Positions 61,885-64,000 of a stretch of 64,000 bases of DNA are shown piece by piece. Positions within the stretch are counted from its first letter, which is position 1. Every line of letters starts with the position of its first letter. A model generated the notes under the pieces. The model was not told the DNA's origin. It saw nothing but the letters and a program-made list of their open reading frames with translations, and ran no database searches. The position numbers were made by a program, and so were the translations under genes. Source of the stretch: Stenotrophomonas indicatrix. GTDB taxonomy: Bacteria; Pseudomonadota; Gammaproteobacteria; Xanthomonadales; Xanthomonadaceae. Location: contig CP168152.1 in assembly GCA_041545745.1 (NCBI GenBank), forward strand, positions 1,796,001 through 1,860,000, read 5' to 3'.

Positions 61885-63261
61885 TCACATCATCCGCACA
61901 CGGAACCGTCGGCCCTTGATCTTGCCGGCTTCCAGTTTGGCTACCGCCTTGTTGACCTGCTCGCGGGCGATCGCTACATAGGAGCGGGTCGGGAAGATCG
62001 CGATCTTGCCGATGAACTTGGCCGATAGACCGGCGTCGCCGGTGAGTGCGCCGAGGATGTCGCCCGCGCGCAGCTTGTCGGTCTTGCCGCCATCGATACG
62101 CAGGGTACGCATCGCCGCCTGCGGCAGCTCGGCCGGGCGCGACGTCGCCAGCGGCGTCTTCTGCCAATCCAGCGGCTCGCCGCGCTGCGCTTCGATGGCG
62201 TCGGCGCGGTTCTTTTCGCGGCCTGCCACCAGGCTGATCGCCAGGCCACTGGCGCCGGCACGACCAGTACGGCCGACACGATGCTGGTAGCTCTCGACGT
62301 CAGTCGGCAGCTCGTAGTTGATCACCGCGGCCAGCTCTTCCACATCCAGCCCGCGTGCGGCGACGTCGCTGGCAACCAGCACGTTGCAGCTGCGGTTGGC
62401 CAGGCGCAGCAGCACTTCCTCACGGTCGCGCTGCTCCATGTCGCCATGCAGGGCGAGCGCGGAGAACCCGAACTGCTGCAGCGAGTTGGCCACTTCGTCC
62501 ACGTCCTTGCGGGTGTTGCAGAACACCACGGCCGATTCGGGCGTGTACTTCAGCAGCAGGCCGGCCAGTGCCTTCTGCCGGTGCGCCGGTTCGACCTCGC
62601 AGAACAGGTGCCGGATGGCCGGGGCCTGATCGGCGCCTTCCACGGTCACTTCCACGGCATCGCGCAGCAGGTCGCGGGCCATGGCGCGGATGGTGTCGGG
62701 GAAAGTGGCCGAGAACAGCAGGCTCTGGCGATCGCGGTGGGTACGGCCGGCGATCTCACGGATCGGCTCTTCGAAACCCATGTCGAGCATGCGATCGGCT
62801 TCGTCCAGCACCAGCGTGCGCACGGCGCCCAGATTCAGTGCGCGCTTGCGCGCCAGTTCCTGCACGCGGCCGGGCGTGCCGACCACCACGTGCGGATCAT
62901 GGCTTTCCAGCGACGCCAGCTGCGGGCCGAGCGGCGTGCCGCCGGTCAGCAGCAGCAGCTTCAGGTTGGGGATGCCGGTGGCCAGCTTGCGGATCTGCTT
63001 GGCTACCTGGTCGGCCAGCTCGCGGGTGGGGCACAGTACCAGCGCCTGCACGCGGATCAGGCTGGGGTCGATCGACTGCAGCAGGCCCAGGCCGAAGGCT
63101 GCGGTCTTGCCGCTGCCGGTCGGGGCTTGGGCGATGACATCGCGGCCATCGAGGATGGCGGGCAGGCTCTGCGCCTGGATCGGCGTGAGGGTGGTGTAGC
63201 CGAGGGCATCCAGGCCGGGCTGCAGGGCCGGGCTCAGCGGCAAGGTCGAGAAATCAGTCAT
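61885..63261 (-). CDS. dbpA: ATP-dependent RNA helicase DbpA
   Basis: DbpA is a DEAD-box helicase acting on 23S rRNA during large-subunit assembly. The 458-aa protein has Q-motif TLTPIQAQSLPAIL, motif I APTGSGKTAAFGLG, motif II VLDEADRMLDMG, SAT in LLFSATFP, HRVGRTGRAG, and a C-terminal DbpA RNA-binding domain (GDAGLSAKFIGKIAIFPTRS, SYVAIAREQVNKAVAKLEAG). Start at MTDFSTL fits the family. Confidence 0.95.
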   Translation of the reverse strand: MTDFSTLPLSPALQPGLDALGYTTLTPIQAQSLPAILDGRDVIAQAPTGSGKTAAFGLGLLQSIDPSLIRVQALVLCPTRELADQVAKQIRKLATGIPNLKLLLLTGGTPLGPQLASLESHDPHVVVGTPGRVQELARKRALNLGAVRTLVLDEADRMLDMGFEEPIREIAGRTHRDRQSLLFSATFPDTIRAMARDLLRDAVEVTVEGADQAPAIRHLFCEVEPAHRQKALAGLLLKYTPESAVVFCNTRKDVDEVANSLQQFGFSALALHGDMEQRDREEVLLRLANRSCNVLVASDVAARGLDVEELAAVINYELPTDVESYQHRVGRTGRAGASGLAISLVAGREKNRADAIEAQRGEPLDWQKTPLATSRPAELPQAAMRTLRIDGGKTDKLRAGDILGALTGDAGLSAKFIGKIAIFPTRSYVAIAREQVNKAVAKLEAGKIKGRRFRVRMM

Positions 63262-63306
63262 GGCGCATTGTACCTGTGCGCGCGCCCGCTCCCGACTTGG
63301 GGCTTT

Positions 63307-63381
63307 CATCCACGCATGGCGTGGATCTACCGGGAGAGGCGGTGCCTTGGGGATTCAGTAGATCCACGCCATGCGTGGATG
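63307..63381. repeat. Head-to-head pair of SMAG/GTAG repeats
   Basis: A reverse copy (63307-63330) and a forward copy (63358-63381) of the ATCCACGC-stem repeat face each other with GTAG heads inward, 27 bases apart, upstream of dbpA and downstream of the small 90-aa gene. Confidence 0.85.
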
Positions 63382-63395
63382 CTCTGGCCGTCCCC

Positions 63396-63668
63396 TCAGC
63401 CCAGCCCGATGGCCACCAGCCGCGCAACCATCGCCTGCAACTGCTCCGGGGTGGCCGGTTTTCCAGCGACCCGGGGCTCCAGCAGCAGCTGGTGGAACCA
63501 CGGGTTGGCGTGCCGCGTGTCGAAGTCGAACGAACAGGTTGCCTGCACGCCCATCACGGCCTGAACGATCTCGAGCAGCGTGTCTTCGGCCTCATCCACA
63601 TTGCCCGGCCCGTAACGATCATCCAGCAGTCGCAACGGGATCGACAGCAGGGCGGAGGAGGCGGACAT
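63396..63668 (-). CDS. Small protein of unknown function
   Basis: A 90-aa product (MSASSALLSIPLRLLDDRYG) with a helical, charged profile (VDEAEDTLLEIVQAVMGVQA, PEQLQAMVARLVAIGLG). No signal peptide or known motif. It lies between the YeiH-type gene and the GTAG repeat pair on the same strand. Confidence 0.55.
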   Translation of the reverse strand: MSASSALLSIPLRLLDDRYGPGNVDEAEDTLLEIVQAVMGVQATCSFDFDTRHANPWFHQLLLEPRVAGKPATPEQLQAMVARLVAIGLG

Positions 63669-63696
63669 GCCTCAAGTCTAACGATCCAGGTTGCCC

Positions 63697-64000
63697 TCAG
63701 CCCAGCAGGGCCAGCACGCCCCGGTGGATCGCCAGGCCACCGAACAGCAGCCAGCCGAACAGGACCAGCGCCAGCAGCAGCGGTTTCAGGCCGGCCTGGC
63801 GCAGCGCCGACATATGGGTGGTCAGGCCCAGTGCGGCCATCGCCATCGCCAGCAGCACCGTATCCAGCTGCACCAGCGCTGCCTGCAGCCCGGGCGGCAG
63901 CAGGTGCAGCGAATTGAGGCCGGCAATCGCCACGAAACCGAACGCGAACCACGGCACCACGATCCGGGCCTTGCCTCCGCCCGCTGCCGCCTTGCCGCCA
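63697..64000 (-). CDS. YeiH/UPF0324-type membrane protein, 3' part only
   Basis: The C-terminal 100 or so residues are present; the frame stays open to the window edge, so the gene starts outside. The text VVPWFAFGFVAIAGLNSLHL, LDTVLLAMAMAALGLTTHMS and LLLALVLFGWLLFGG is typical of the last helices of the YeiH family (putative sulfate exporters). Family assignment is by resemblance only. Confidence 0.75.
   Translation of the reverse strand, partial: GGKAAAGGGKARIVVPWFAFGFVAIAGLNSLHLLPPGLQAALVQLDTVLLAMAMAALGLTTHMSALRQAGLKPLLLALVLFGWLLFGGLAIHRGVLALLG

Overview
The window is a GC-rich gammaproteobacterial chromosome segment, almost certainly Stenotrophomonas (S. maltophilia complex). Three things point there: a MexEF-OprN-type efflux operon with an embedded short-chain dehydrogenase, laid out like smeVWU2X; many short palindromic repeats that begin with GTAG, like the SMAG repeats of S. 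maltophilia; and Xanthomonadaceae-type housekeeping blocks (hrcA-grpE-dnaK-dnaJ, queA-tgt-yajC-secD-secF, smpB next to ratA-rnfH and bamE-fur). The species call is inferred from layout and repeats, not from a database search.

Region by region. 0-7 kb: adaptor, RND pump, SDR and outer-membrane channel in one operon, closed by a strong terminator. 7-14.4 kb: small or accessory genes, including a VOC protein, a secreted EEP phosphatase-like enzyme, HchA, a 668-aa lipoprotein hydrolase, a methyltransferase-like membrane protein, a HEAT-like protein and a TM2 protein, plus a small Cys-rich secreted peptide interrupted by an amber codon. 14.4-16.1 kb: tmRNA (ssrA) on the minus strand, followed by a decayed IS3-type transposase remnant. 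16.3-21.6 kb: smpB, ratA, rnfH, bamE, fur, a GDSL esterase and a LysR regulator. 21.7-28.6 kb: recN and the heat-shock operon. 28.7-36.1 kb: an AraC/Fsr-type MFS pair, pdxY-tyrA, an ABC exporter and yigZ. 36.1-41.4 kb: ECF sigma factor with putative anti-sigma, a GAF-GAF-GGDEF-EAL protein and a LOG-family protein. 41.5-49 kb: class-III aminotransferase, queA, tgt, yajC, secD and secF. 49-51 kb: an IS3-family insertion sequence sitting inside a composite palindromic repeat. 51-56.4 kb: fabV, a FimX-like protein, a YhiN-type flavoprotein and YaeQ. 56.5-64 kb: a pseudouridine synthase, YaiI, a cold-shock protein, GST, SelO, apt, dbpA and the 3' part of a YeiH-type membrane protein.

How genes work together. 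The efflux operon forms a tripartite pump. SmpB and tmRNA, which lie 2.2 kb apart, are the two parts of trans-translation. HrcA, GrpE, DnaK and DnaJ form the chaperone module with sigma70-like and sigma32-like promoter candidates. QueA and Tgt act in queuosine tRNA modification, and YajC-SecD-SecF in protein export. Two large c-di-GMP proteins are present, one apparently enzymatically intact and one degenerate.

The most unusual non-genic structure is a composite inverted-repeat element of about 0.3-0.5 kb present three times (30751-31272, 49041-50967 and 60883-61176). The two full copies each contain two 102-nt palindromes and a GTAG repeat; the third is shorter. Each copy sits directly behind one plus-strand gene and in front of another.
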